Source: Tuctoria greenei (lineage: Eukaryota; Streptophyta; Magnoliopsida; Poales; Poaceae). Taken from it: a stretch of DNA of 64,000 nt. Below are positions 10,329-21,589 of the stretch, in pieces. Each line of letters begins with the position of its first letter. The stretch's first letter is position 1. The position numbers and the translations under genes are program-made. The notes under the pieces are model-generated. The model was not told the DNA's origin. It saw only the letters and a list, made by a program, of their open reading frames with translations, and ran no database searches. Location: positions 27,247,601 through 27,311,600 of the forward strand of contig JAYESD010000009.1 of NCBI GenBank assembly GCA_036927565.1, given 5' to 3'.

Positions 10329-11999
10329 ATGTCGAACCACGACGACTCGCCTCTATCCGATCCGGGGTGTGAGGCAGTGAGGCAAGAAACCTATCGCCGT
10401 GCTCGTGAGGAGCGAGAGCTTGCTCAAGCTCTTCTCGAGTCAAGGAGCGAGGCTAGGAACGCAAAGAAACAACAAAGAGAGGCTCATAACATAGCTACCA
10501 CCGAACAGGATCCAAAGAAGAGGAGGCTTGTGACTATGGGGGAGAAAGAGCGAACTCACGAGGCTAGAAGTGCAAAGGACAAAGGCAAGGCACCGACGGA
10601 TGAACCACCAAAGAAGAGGAAACCGGTTGCCAAGAAGCCCGCTAGCAAGGCGCAAGTTGGCATCTCAATAAGAGAGAAGGGTAAAAAGGGGTCCTCACAA
10701 CCCATTGGTCCATTGAAGATGCCATTGTCCGCAAGGAACTCTAACCACCAAGATACAGTTGAGGCAAATCTATTTAAAGGAAAAGGGGTCGAGAAAGCCA
10801 AGAGGTTGAGGATGGATGATGTGTACATATTCGAGAAGCACACCGTGGACCATCAGTTTTGGTGTGACTTCCACTGTGACTACTATAGGACTGTATACAT
10901 GAGAATGCAGACACCAGTGACATATGCCCCATGGATTGATTGGGACCTCATGGCGGAGAAGAACCACAATGCCTTTAATGTAGTTATTGAAGACAAAGAG
11001 TGTCATGGGATTAAGGACCACATGGGTTTCAAGTATGATTGGAATATTGAGGTCATTGTGCAGTTTTACACCACGGTGTACTTCCACAAGCAAGGAGACT
11101 GAAGGATTACTTGGCTCACAAATGGTAAGCAATACACATTCACTTATCGGGAGTTTTCTCAAATCCTTGGCTTGGAGGATCAACTCAACAACGAGATCAT
11201 CATTTCACATCTCAAGGCAGTTGTTAGAGATGATTTGGACTACATGTATCCAAGCCATGCGGTCTATGAGGCGGTACACATAAGTAATATAAAGCCATTC
11301 TATTGTGTGCTCAACTGTGTCTTGAGGATGACCATAGCCCCCAAGGTTGGAGATGCAGGGGTCATACAAGGAAACTTGAGATACTTGATGGTGTTGCTTC
11401 ATGGAGAGGAAAGATTCAACATGGTTGACTATCTATAGCGACATTTTCAACATCTCACATACACCCAACCGGTCTTGTGGCTATGCACCATATGTGATAT
11501 GATTGATTGAGAAGGTGCCAGGGATCACTTTTAAGCAGGATGTCACCCATAGAAGACTTCGTCCTCAAATTCCTCCTCCCGATCCTCCTACCTCAAGAAG
11601 GAAGAATGCCGACACTCCTGCCTCCTCCTCTTGCCTAGTGGCACCTCCATCTTCTTCTCCACCACAATCCTCAAGCAACTTCTTCAAGTGCTTCAAGGCA
11701 CTTTTCGCCTCTTGTCGAAAAGTGGAAGTTTGGACTCGTCACATGGAGCAATGCCAAGATAAATACATAAAGGCGGTGTGCGACAAGTTCGAGATTCCTT
11801 GTCTCCCACCGCAGAGAGTGATGGAGAGTTGACTCCTTTTTCTGAGTTCACCGCTGATGAACTCACTGAGTTCGAGGAATATGTCACTTCCAAGGTCGCA
11901 ACCTCCAATGATGAAGATAATGATGAAGACACGGAGGCCATCGAGAGTGACTACGAGCAGCAGGTGGTGACAACGATGACGATAAGGAGTATATTGTAG
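10329..11999 (+). pseudogene. Post-pol extra ORF (SIRE-type, env-like or plant-transposon-protein-like)
   Basis: The ORF starts with MSNHDDSPLSD and reads openly for 257 codons to a TGA at 11100-11102. It continues in the same frame to 11438 after that single stop, then switches frame (11503-11832), and returns to the first frame for an acidic tail (about 11778-11999). The N-terminal ~130 residues are strongly basic and lysine-rich (KKRK, KGKAP), the middle is a globular region (MRMQTPVTYAPWIDWDLMAEKNH; FTYREFSQILGLED), followed by a Pro/Ser-rich linker and an acidic C-terminus. Position after pol matches the extra ORF of SIRE/Maximus elements. The middle is reminiscent of the 'putative plant transposon protein' family. 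I see no signal peptide or membrane helix, so an envelope role is not supported by sequence. Function is unknown. Confidence 0.65.
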
Positions 12000-12120
12000 G
12001 ACTCTCTTCCTCTTTTCTTTTTTGGTGTCTTGATGCCAAAGGTGGAGAGATTTAAGGGGGTACATCTCTTAGTGTTGTCTCTTTTTGTTGATCCTATGGA
12101 CTTGTATTATGTTTTAAAAA

Positions 12121-12545
12121 GAGTAAAATGCATCAATGGTTCATGAATTTGTCTGGGTGTGTCATCTAGGTCCATGAAATTTTAAAGTGCATATTTGGGT
12201 CCATAAACTTGTTAAAGTATGTTATTTAGGTCCAAAATACCAAAAATGCGCTTATATCTATTAACATAACTGTTACTAGAGCTTTATTTTCATATTTATC
12301 CTCTCTCCAAATCAGTTTTGTTAGCCTCCAATATGAATTATGATGACAATGTTGATTTTAGAAGAGAACAAATATGAAAAGTGAAGCTCAAGTAACAATT
12401 ATGTCAATAGGTTGGGGTATTTTTAGTATTGTGGATCTATATGACACTCTTTAACAAGTTTATGGACTCAAATATGCACTTTAGAAGTTCATGGACCTAG
12501 ATGACACATCCAGACAAGTTCAGGGACCATTGATACACTTTAATC
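12121..12545. mobile_element. Mutator-like MITE, 425 bp
   Basis: The two ends form long inverted repeats of at least ~120 bases: the left end begins GAGTAAAATGCATCAATGGT, and the reverse of the right end begins GATTAAAGTGTATCAATGGT. It is flanked by a perfect 9-bp direct repeat TTTTAAAAA (12112-12120 and 12546-12554). Long TIRs and 9-bp target duplications are the hallmark of the Mutator superfamily. It has no coding capacity. Confidence 0.88.
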
Positions 12546-12872
12546 TTTTAAAAACTCTCGTTTAAATTTGTGTAAGACTTGATTTGTGTTAAGAGTTGTA
12601 AGCGCTATGTGATGTTTGTTTAAACCTAACTGTGATGTGATGCTTATGTTCATTTGCTCAACTTTTATGCATATTCATTGCTTTATTAATGCCTTATCAC
12701 AAATCATGGACACAACACGTAGGCACCCCACCATAACATGTGTATGTATGATAACTCCCTCAAATTTTTCATTCATGATGCATACATTTAGGGGGGTTAC
12801 TCATACACACACTTGTTATGAAAACCAATTAATATCATTTTTGTTGAAGTTTAATGTGTTGTCATCAATCAC

Positions 12873-12886
12873 CAAAAAGGGGGAAA
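12873..12886 (+). promoter_or_regulatory. Polypurine tract of the outer element
   Basis: AAAAAGGGGGAAA lies immediately before the 3' LTR start (TGAAAGTGCATC at 12888). This is the expected position and composition of the plus-strand primer for reverse transcription. Confidence 0.8.
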
Positions 12887-12887
12887 T

Positions 12888-13438
12888 TGAAAGTGCATCT
12901 AGGCATCCCCGTGGGTTTTGGATGATTGATGATGACAAATTAAGAGACTAATGAGCTTAGCTGATCTTAAGCAAATGTGTGGAATTGAAATGGAAGAAAT
13001 ACCCTCAAAAAGGAAAAGATTGAAATGGGCGTTGAAGACTCAAGCATAGAAATTTGGGATTCTGATGTATTGAGTTTAGAATAGCCTACTGTGTGTGAGG
13101 TTGTGAGTATCAAGTGCATTGAGATCATAGAAGAGGGCTCAAAATCATAGTTGAGAGAAAACCTAAGTGAGAAGCCTTGATGAGAAAAACCCTAGTGATC
13201 AGCCTTGTCCGGGTTCCGGGCCAGATTAGTCCGGGTGAGTCGGCTTAGTCTATTTTGAGATGGGCTAAAGGTTTTTTATTGTACTTCGGACTTGTCCGTT
13301 TGGGGATAGACTAATCCGTTGTACACTTGGTGAGAGTTTTTGAGTTAAGTTCCGGGAGGCCGGACTTGTCCGCCACAGTGGTCGGACTAGTCTGAGCCTG
13401 CCAATCTGGTCCATTTTCAGCCGAACCAAATGGTATTG
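12888..13438 (+). repeat. Outer element 3' LTR, first part
   Basis: It starts TGAAAGTGCATCTAGGCATC and parallels the 5' LTR from 2195, including the CCGGACTTGTCCG-type boxes. It is cut at 13438 by the inner copia element; the cut lies inside TATTG, which is repeated on the other side (23327-23331). Confidence 0.88.
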
Positions 13439-13524
13439 TGTGAGACCTATGTGTGCTGAATACATTGGCTATTATGATAAAAGTTTTGAATATTGCCAAA
13501 ACACCCTTTTTAATGAGGTCTTAC

Positions 13525-13775
13525 TCTAGGTCCGAGCTCCAGCAAGGTCCGACAATAGGTCCGACATGTTTTGGGTAGCTCCGGCAAGGTCCGGCATGCT
13601 TTGGGTAGCTCTGGCTAGGTCCGACATGATGTCCGACAAACTTAGGGCTAGGTCCAGCGCAAGGTCCAGTTAGCTTTGGCTAGGTCTGGCGCAAGGTCCG
13701 GTTAGCTTTCGCAAGGTCCAGTTAGCTCTGGCTTGGTCCGGTTAGCTTTGGCAAGGTCTGGTGCAAGATCGCAGG
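13525..13775 (+). repeat. Short imperfect direct repeats AGGTCCGGC/GTTAGCTTTGGC in U3
   Basis: A dozen or more variants of AGGTCCGAC/AGGTCCGGC, interspersed with TTAGCTTTGGC-like spacers, fill this part of the LTR. The same array is at about 21680-21950 in the 3' LTR with slightly different unit variants. Such U3 arrays often hold promoter elements; that role is inference. Confidence 0.75.
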
Positions 13776-14540
13776 TTCTGCTTTTAACTTGCAATGTTTC
13801 AAACTTGTTTTTTGGCTTATGGGAAGTTTGCTTAGTATTCTTTTACTAAGTTTTTGAAGTGTTATGGCTGTTTATGATTGTTAATGTTTTGATATGGTTT
13901 GCAACATACTTATGTGAGGTGCTCACGTAAGGTGTTGTGTTTTTTGGACTAACGAGAGTCAAGTCGAGGACTTGTGCTCAGAAGAATTGGTTGTTTATTC
14001 ATTTGCAGGTGTTGCTTGAGGTCAAGACATGGCTGGTGACGGGATCCATTGAACTAGTATTAGGGGAAGATGAGGTTCAACAACCAAGTTCGACAGGAAT
14101 TGTGGTTGAGTTGATCGGGAGGTCACACAACATGTTTGGGTCAAGAACAATGCATATGAAGGTATCGTGGATGTTGTTGAAAGGTGTTTGAACGTGTGTA
14201 AGGAGTGCATGGACGTGGCAACATGGTCCCAAGGCGTGATGAATAGAAGTGGACGTAAAGAATTGGTTGAAAAGGTCCAACCGGCTGGATTATGCCTTAG
14301 GCTGCGACTGAGGTGATTAAGGTTCGTTTATGGAAAGTTTCGAGTTTGTTTTGGTTAGATTTCATGTGGGTCACAAAGTTGAGTTCTTTTATGAATGTGG
14401 GATGCGTTCCTAAGGTGTTTGTAAGTCTTAATATTGCTTCTATCTGCGTATGGAAGAGTCTTGAGCAGTTATAGAAAGTTTCGGTTGAAACTGAGTAGGA
14501 TTAAAGTCCTAGTTTGGATTGGGTTCGCCTAAGGGCTGGT

Positions 14541-14547
14541 TATATAA
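14541..14547 (+). promoter_or_regulatory. TATA box of inner 5' LTR
   Basis: TATATAA follows a U3 repeat array and precedes an AATAAA by about 65 bases. The corresponding position in the 3' LTR (about 22717-22723) is also TATATAA. Confidence 0.5.
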
Positions 14548-15150
14548 CCAAGGGAGGCCAGAGCTCATTGAGAGATTACATTGGGCTGTTCCTCTTGTGT
14601 TTTTATCAATAAAATCCATAGTTTAGAGGAGCTTTTGTGCCTTGTACATCTGACTTGTTTCGCACAAGTTTTTTCTCGCTGAGTTTCTGCACAGCATTAC
14701 GTTGCGTTCGTGTTTTTATCATAACTCGAGTTTTACAGATCCAGTTGATGTGATTCTATTTGGGTTGTCTTCACATCTAGATTATCTATCGTCTGTTTAG
14801 ATTTCACGGTCATTGGATTTGCGGTTTCTGATCTACACGAGTTTCTTTGAAGTGTTGCATATATGTCTTTACTCAGGTAGAACAGATTGACCTTTGTTCG
14901 ATCTTTTGATCATAACGTGAGTTTTTCTTGACGGTTTTCAGTGATTCTTTTTGCCGTGTCTTCGTGACTTTATTCTATATAATATTTAACATTTTTGTCA
15001 TGGTTGAACACGTTTAGATCCATTGCACACATGGTTTCTTAACAGAATGATTTTTTGCCGAGGGGTTTTCATTGCTTCCGCCAAAAAGTTTTTAAATCTA
15101 CCATTCACCCCTCCTCTGGTAGCTTTTCACATGCTCTTCGATCCTATAAT

Positions 15151-15162
15151 TGGTATCAGAGC
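15151..15162 (+). promoter_or_regulatory. Primer-binding site (initiator Met-tRNA type)
   Basis: TGGTATCAGAGC, complementary to the 3' end of plant initiator methionine tRNA, lies two or three bases after the 5' LTR end. This is the usual primer site of plant copia elements. Confidence 0.88.
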
Positions 15163-15210
15163 CACGGTGCTCTAATCTTTGTTATTTGCACATGTTTTTG
15201 CCTAATCATC

Positions 15211-17488
15211 ATGGAGAAATACTCCGCAAAACCTTGTGTGTTTAGTGACATCGTTTTTCAGGTTTGGAAGGCACATATGGAGGCTTTCATCCAGGCGCAA
15301 GGCTTCACAATATGGGAAAAGGTGTACACGCCTTACGATGTGGCGCCAAACGATCAAGTCACCGCTACGAACATGATAGATTTCGACAACAATAACAAGG
15401 CGCGAAACTCGATCATACAAGGATTGACTCAAAGCAACTTCGATCGAGCTGCACACCTCTGATCTGCATACGATGTTGGGAAAGCTCTATGTGATTATTA
15501 TGAAGGATCCAACACTATCAAGGAGGTGAGACAAGACATGTTCAAGAAATAATACATATTCTTTGAGATGCAACCCGGTGAGTCAATCGATGACCTCTTT
15601 GCTCGCTTTAACAAAATTCTTAGCAACTTGTGTAGTGTCAATGTTAATTTTTCAGATGCTAAAAATGCTAGGCAATTACTAAGTGCATTAGACATGTCAA
15701 TTTGGGATATGAAAGTTACATCTATTCGTGAATCCAATTTCATGAGTACACTTACATTAGATGTGCTATATTCTATGTTAAAAACCTATGAAATTGAAAT
15801 AATCTCACGTAAGAACCCCAACAAGTCTCTTGCCTTTGTTTCTTAATGTGACATGCCTAGTTCTAGGAAATCTTCATCATGTGGTACACTTGCTTTGTTG
15901 TCCTCTCTAACCCTTGATCAGATTGAAGAGTTTCCAGAGGAGAACCATGCACTCATCTCTACTCGGTTCTCAAAAGCATCGCAAAATGTGAGAACTAGAA
16001 GAGGAAGTGCCGATTCTCAATGATGCTTTGAATGTGGTAAGACAAGACATTTTTGTAGGGATTGCCCTAACCTTTCAGGTACTACTTCCTATGATGAAAA
16101 GCAAACAAGGTTGAAGCACTCCTCTTCAAACGATAAGAAAAAGAAGAAGGGTTTTACAGGTCGCCAATTGGTAATCAATTTTATCTCTGCGCTTCAAGAA
16201 CTTGGCTCGAGTGACGTGGACATTGGAAGTGACAAAGATGAAGAGAATTTGGCAAATATGTGTTTCATGGTGGGCAACTCAAGATCAAGTATAGAGGAGG
16301 CAGAACACAACAGCGACGATGAAGATGTATGTCCCACTTGAGAAGAAATGTGTGATGATATTTCTCGTTCCACTGTTATAGTAAAGAAAAAGGACAAGAA
16401 ACTTAGGGATAATGCTATTAAAATTGAATCACTAGAATATGAAATTAATCGTTTAAAATCTTTGACTCCTAGTGATGATTCTTGTTCCTCATGTGAGCTT
16501 AAATATGAACAATTATCCTCTTTAAGAAGTGCGCCCACCTCTACACTTGATAAGCTTGAACTTGAAATTGAAAAACCAAAAAGCTTGCTGCACTTAATGA
16601 TAAAAACTTGAAAGATGTTTGTTGTCCTACAATTGATTTGCATTGTTTTACTTGTGATGATCTTGATAAGAAACTACATGATGCTATGACTGAGATTTCT
16701 ATATTGAACAATGTTTTATGTTCTCATGAAGTTAAATATTGTTCAAATTGCAAACTAAATAGAAAAATTTGATGTGAAAACTGCCTAGACTTATCTAAGA
16801 AACTTGATGATATGAATAGGACACTAGAGCGGTTTTGTAATAGAAATAAAAAATCTGAACTTGCTGCTGAATTCATCTAAATCAAGCAATGATAAAACTG
16901 GTTTAGGTTTTTATTCTCATTCTCATGCTAAGGCATATCCACCTAAAATTGTAAAGTCATTAGGAAGTGATTTGATTCAAACAGTTTCTAAACATAAAGA
17001 AGTGGTTTCAAAATCAGTGGATGTGCTGTCTCCTTCAGTTTCTAATAAACATATTGCTTGCTCATCTAGACATGAACACAAAGTTAAATTTCATTGTACC
17101 TACTGTGGTAGAGATGGTCATATCATAGATTTTTGTTATAGACTAGCTAAACAACAAAAAAGGAAAGAATACAAGCTAGATCTCATAACTCTCATGCAAA
17201 ATTTGCTGCACATGCTGAATCGAAAGTTAAAAACATGCAACCTATTGTAATGAATCAAAAACATACAAACTTTGCTCCCAAACCTATTGTTTTTAGTGCT
17301 ACACATGTAACACCTCGTAGGTCAGTAGTTGGGTACAAAAATCCTCTAACTTTGGCTCATGAACCTACTGTTTTATCTCAGCTTTCGCGTCATATTCCTG
17401 CTGGACGTCGTGTGACTCAGTACTGGATTCTTAAATGCCTTTTGACTAACCCCAATATTGAGTCATCGACGTATTGTGCTTCTATGTA
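15211..17488 (+). pseudogene. Inner element gag, two zinc knuckles, several stops
   Basis: It starts MEKYSAKPCVFSDIVFQVWK at 15211 and carries a UBN2-type gag core (15211-15846) with stops at about 15460 and 15550. Two CCHC knuckles are intact as sequence: CFECGKTRHFCRDC near 16024-16065, after a TGA, and CTYCGRDGHIIDFC near 17098-17140. Between them is a long acidic/coiled-coil region (16111-16860) with stops at about 16340, 16610 and 16772. The frame changes near 17235. Two knuckles and a long spacer distinguish this gag from that of the outer element. Confidence 0.82.
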
Positions 17489-17498
17489 GGTTACACGC

Positions 17499-20400
17499 TT
17501 GAGGAAGCAGAACATTTGGATTGTGGATTCAGGTTGCTCACACCACGTGACCAGTAACAAAGAATGGTTCTCCTCCCTCTCTTTTGTGTCACGTGTAGAG
17601 AATGTTACTTTTGCCGATAATTCTTCAACTCCTATAATTGCTAAGAGTTCGATTAGAATAAATAATAACTACACTTTGAAGGATGTCGCACTTGTTAAAA
17701 CTTTTAAATACAACTTGCTTTCTGTTTCACAATTGCTAGATGAGAATCTATAAATTATTTTCACTAAAAATTATTGCAAGGTTGTAGATTCAAATAGTGA
17801 GCTCATTTTTAACATGTCTCAGTTTGGAAGAGTTTTTAAAGCTGATTTTGATACATCATCCTCTAAGAATAGGTGTCTAGTTGCTAATGATTCAAAAGAC
17901 ATATATTTTTGGCATCATAGACTTGGTCACGTAGGCTTTGATTATCTCACGCATGTTAGTGCTCTTGATCGCATACGTGGGCTGCCTAAGATTAAAGGGG
18001 ACAAAGAAATTGTGTGCACTTCTTGTAGACATGCTAAGATGGTTGCAGGTTCACATGCTCCTCTCATAATGACCATGAAAACTGAACCGGGACAACTTTT
18101 GCACCTTGACATAGTAGGTCCTTCACGTGTTCAATCTTTTGGAGGAAAATGGTATTTTCTTGTGATTGTTGATGATTATTCTAGATATTCTTGGGTTTCC
18201 TTTATGGCATCTAAGAATGAAGCTTTTATTCACTTTAGAACTTTATTTCTTACATTATTAATTGATCACCCAGGATCTTTAAAATCAATTAGAAGTGATA
18301 AGGGAACCAAATTTAAAAATAAATCGTTTGATCACTTTTGTGCTGAAAATGGAATGGATCATCTATTTAATTCACCCTATGTACCTCAACAAAATGGTGT
18401 CGTAGAGAGAAAGAACATAACCTTAGTTGAGATGGCTAGGACTGTGCTTGATGAATATCAAACTCCTAGGAAATTTTGGGCTGATGCAATTGCAATCACT
18501 TGTTATGTCTCAAATCGTGTTTTCTAGCATGCTAAGCTAGGTAAAATCCCATATGAACTTCGGTTTGGACATAGCTCTAGTGTCACACACTTTCAGGTCT
18601 TTGGTTGTAAATGCTTTGTTAAGAAACATGATAATCTTGATAAATTTGAACCTAGATCTATTGATGGTGTGTTTCTTGGTTATCCATCTCATACTAGAGG
18701 CTACCGTGTGCTCTTACTTGATACTAACAAAATTGTGGAGACTTGTGAGGTTTCATTTGATGAATCTAGCCTAGGTACTAGCTCTAATATTGCAGGACCA
18801 GATCCATATCCACAGGGGGAGAGTATTTTCATCAAAGAAGACAAAGAAGTGGTGCTGTTACCCGAAAATTCAGAAGCAAATGATGTTGATCACACTGCGG
18901 ATTTTGCATTATTACCAGCATCAACAACTATTGCAGCTGGTACAGATCATACTCAAGTCACAAGTTCTTCAATCTGTGATGAACATGAAGAAGAAGGAGC
19001 TTGTGAAGTGTCTACTCCCCCTGCACCCTCAAAAGTCATCCTCCACAACAGATCATTGGAAGCTTGCACGAACGAGTTACACGGTCCAGGTTTTGCGATC
19101 CAAACTCTCACGCTCATTCTACTTTTGTTGCTTCTATTGAACCCAAAGATATATTACACACACTCATTAATGAATATTGGATTATTGCAATGCAAGAAGA
19201 GTTAGAAATTTTGAAAGAAATAATGTTTGGAAACTTGTACCTTCACCTCAAGGTCACACTCTAATTGGAACTAAACGGGTGTTTAAAAATAAACAAAGTA
19301 AGAATGGGGTTGTGGTTAGGAATAAGGCTAGGTTGGTTGCTCAAGGTTTCACACAAGTTGAAGGTCTAGATTTTGATGAGACTTTTGCTCCTGTTGCTAG
19401 ATTAGAAGCCATAAGAATTTTGTTAGATTTTGCTGCATCAAAAGGTTTTAAGCTATATCAAATGGATGTTAAAAGTGCTTTTCTTAATGGCTATATAGAT
19501 GAGGAGGTTTATGTCAAGCAACCCCCGGGTTTTGAAAATCCAGATTATCCTAATCATGTTTACAAACTGTCCAAATCCTTGTACGATCTCAAACAAGACG
19601 CTAGAGCTTGGTATGATAGGTAAAAAACATTCTTACTTGAAAAGGGGTTTACCATGGGAAAGGTTGATAAAACTATTTTTGTGCTTAAGCATGGCAATGA
19701 CTCATTATTCGTTCAAGTGTATGTGGATGATATTATCTTTGGTTGTGTCTCTCATGATCTGGTGTCCAAGTTTTCAGCTATGATGAGTCCAGAATTTGAG
19801 ATGAGTATGATCGGAGAACTCATGTACTTTTTGGGTCTGCAAATCAAGCAAACCAAGGAGGGAACCTTTGTGCATCAAACGAAGTATACAAAAGATCTTC
19901 TAAAGCACTTCAACATGGAGAAAAGCAAGCCTCTTTGGACACCAATGGGAACAACGACAACACTTGAACTTGATGAAGATGGAGACCCAATCGATCAAAA
20001 AGAATATAGAAATATGATTGGATCACTTTTGTACCTTACGACATCAAGACTGAACATACTATTTAGCTTATGTCTTTGTGCATGCTTTCAAGCTTCCCCA
20101 CGTGCTTCACATCGTCAAGCCGTCAAAAGAATTCTCAGGTACTTACATGGAACTCAAGAATTTGGCATTTTTCTTCCTTCTTCCTCAAACATTACTTTGA
20201 AAGCTTTTTTGGATGTTGATTTTGGGGGTTGTAGGATTGATAGGAAAAGTACTTCGGGTGCTTGTCATTTTCTTGGTAACTCACTTGTTGCTTGGTCCTC
20301 TAGAAAACAAAATTCAATTGCACAATCCACAGCCAAATTTGAATATGTAGCTGCTACTAGCGCTCGCTCACAAATTTTTTGGATTGTTCAAACACTTAAG

Positions 20401-20672
20401 GACTATGGGGTTGAGCTAGATAGTGTTCCACTATTTTGTGATAACACTAGTGCCATTTTCATTGCTAAAAACCCCGTGCAACATTCTAGAACAAAGTACA
20501 TTGCCATTAGGTATAACTTTCTTCGTGATAATGTTGAAAAAGAAAACATTGTGCTCACCATGTAGATACCGAACAACAATTGGCTAACATTTTTACAAAA
20601 CCTTTGGATTTCACTCATTTTTTTTTCATTCATAGTGAAATAGGGGTTATGCATCCTCAAGGCTTGAATTGA
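17499..20672 (+). pseudogene. Inner element pol (protease, integrase, RT, RNase H)
   Basis: Protease starts WIVDSGCSHHV at about 17517, with catalytic DSG intact. A stop at 17751 separates it from pre-integrase (FWHHRLGHVG near 17910) and the integrase core (LLHLDIVGPS; IVDDYSRY; PYVPQQNGVVERKN, 18090-18420). Stops and shifts follow near 18525 and 19140-19190. RT runs from about 19260 (LIGTKRVF), with [11 protein letters not shown] intact, a TAA at 19621-19623, and the YVDD box at about 19720-19731. RNase H (DVDFGGCRIDRKST; AQSTAKFEYVAA) extends to about 20560, where a one-base shift occurs. The last in-phase residues end GLN, stop, at about 20672. In the RNase H motif the usual Glu of AEAEY is replaced (AKFEY keeps only one). 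Confidence 0.88.
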
Positions 20673-21589
20673 GGGAGAGTTTTGAAAATTGGTAAGTCTA
20701 TGTGTGAATCTGAATTTAAAATAATATGAGCATTGTATTTCATACATATATGACTTTGTGATTCCTTTTACATGCTGAAAGTTCTTACTACATTACTCGT
20801 GTTATACATTTTGTAGTTTTGCCATGACTAGCAATTGGAATAATTACTTAGACTTTCCGGTCATAATCAAACTTACTTGCTGTTTTGAACTTGTTGCATG
20901 CTCACAAGTGCTTTTAATAACGAAAAATTAATCAATAAACTATTCACATGTTGAGCTTTTATGTTCAAATGAAAAATTGAGAAAAGATCAAGAGAATATG
21001 CATGCATCACACTTCTTCTTTGGAGATTGCTTATCATTGCTCTTAGATATGAACTTGGAAGAAGTTGTGTATGACTAAAACCATGTCCTTAACCTTTTGA
21101 TTGTCAAATGACATATGCTTTGCTTGGTTGGTTAGAATAAGGCAAATGCGACATATAATCTCTTGCAAATATCATATGATCTGAATTTGTGCTTTAAAAA
21201 TGATAAAAATGCAGCAACAAGTGTCATGCTTTCAGGTTTTGGGATAGTTAAGTTTGTGAGATCATGACTTGCTTAAATTGAAAATTACACCTGATCTCTA
21301 GCATGGCTTACACTACTTTATGTATCTCATTGATGTGATAGTATAAGTCACTTGATAGTATGACTTGGATGAGCCTTGTTTTATATGTATATGTTATAAT
21401 ATGCACATAACTATTGAAATTTCTCTTTTGAACCTTGCTGAATACATTGTCAAAGGGGGAGAAATATGTATAGGGGGAGAAATATTTGTTTTTGAAATTT
21501 CTTGAAAATTGTTTTCAAAACTTTTCATGTGAATAAGCCAATGTTCGGATTTTAAGTGGTGTTTCCAATGCATTCATCAATGGGGATAT
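20673..21589 (+). other. Inner element post-pol non-coding region
   Basis: No ORF of note lies between pol and the 3' LTR. The region is AT-rich and contains purine-rich GGGGGAGAAATAT repeated twice near 21455-21490, and AATGGGGATAT directly before the 3' LTR, which may be the polypurine tract. There is no extra ORF, unlike the outer element. Confidence 0.6.

Larger units (their letters stand above)
12000..12887 (+). other. 3' untranslated region of the outer element, with MITE
   Basis: The stretch between the extra ORF and the 3' LTR has no coding feature. It contains a Mutator-like MITE (12121-12545) and ends in the polypurine tract. The small frames inside it (for example 12616-12951) run across the LTR border and are not genes. 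Confidence 0.65.
13439..15148 (+). repeat. Inner element 5' LTR
   Basis: It starts TGTGAGACC and ends just before the primer-binding site. It parallels 21590-23326 throughout. It has an internal array of AGGTCCGGC-like units (about 13525-13775), a TATA-like TATATAA at 14541-14547 and an AATAAA signal near 14607. Small open frames on either strand occur in both LTR copies only because the LTRs are duplicates. Confidence 0.88.

Noticed and set aside
14022..14280. Minus-strand frames present in both inner LTRs (also 22198-22456)
   Set aside because: Conservation follows from the two LTRs being copies of each other, not from protein selection.
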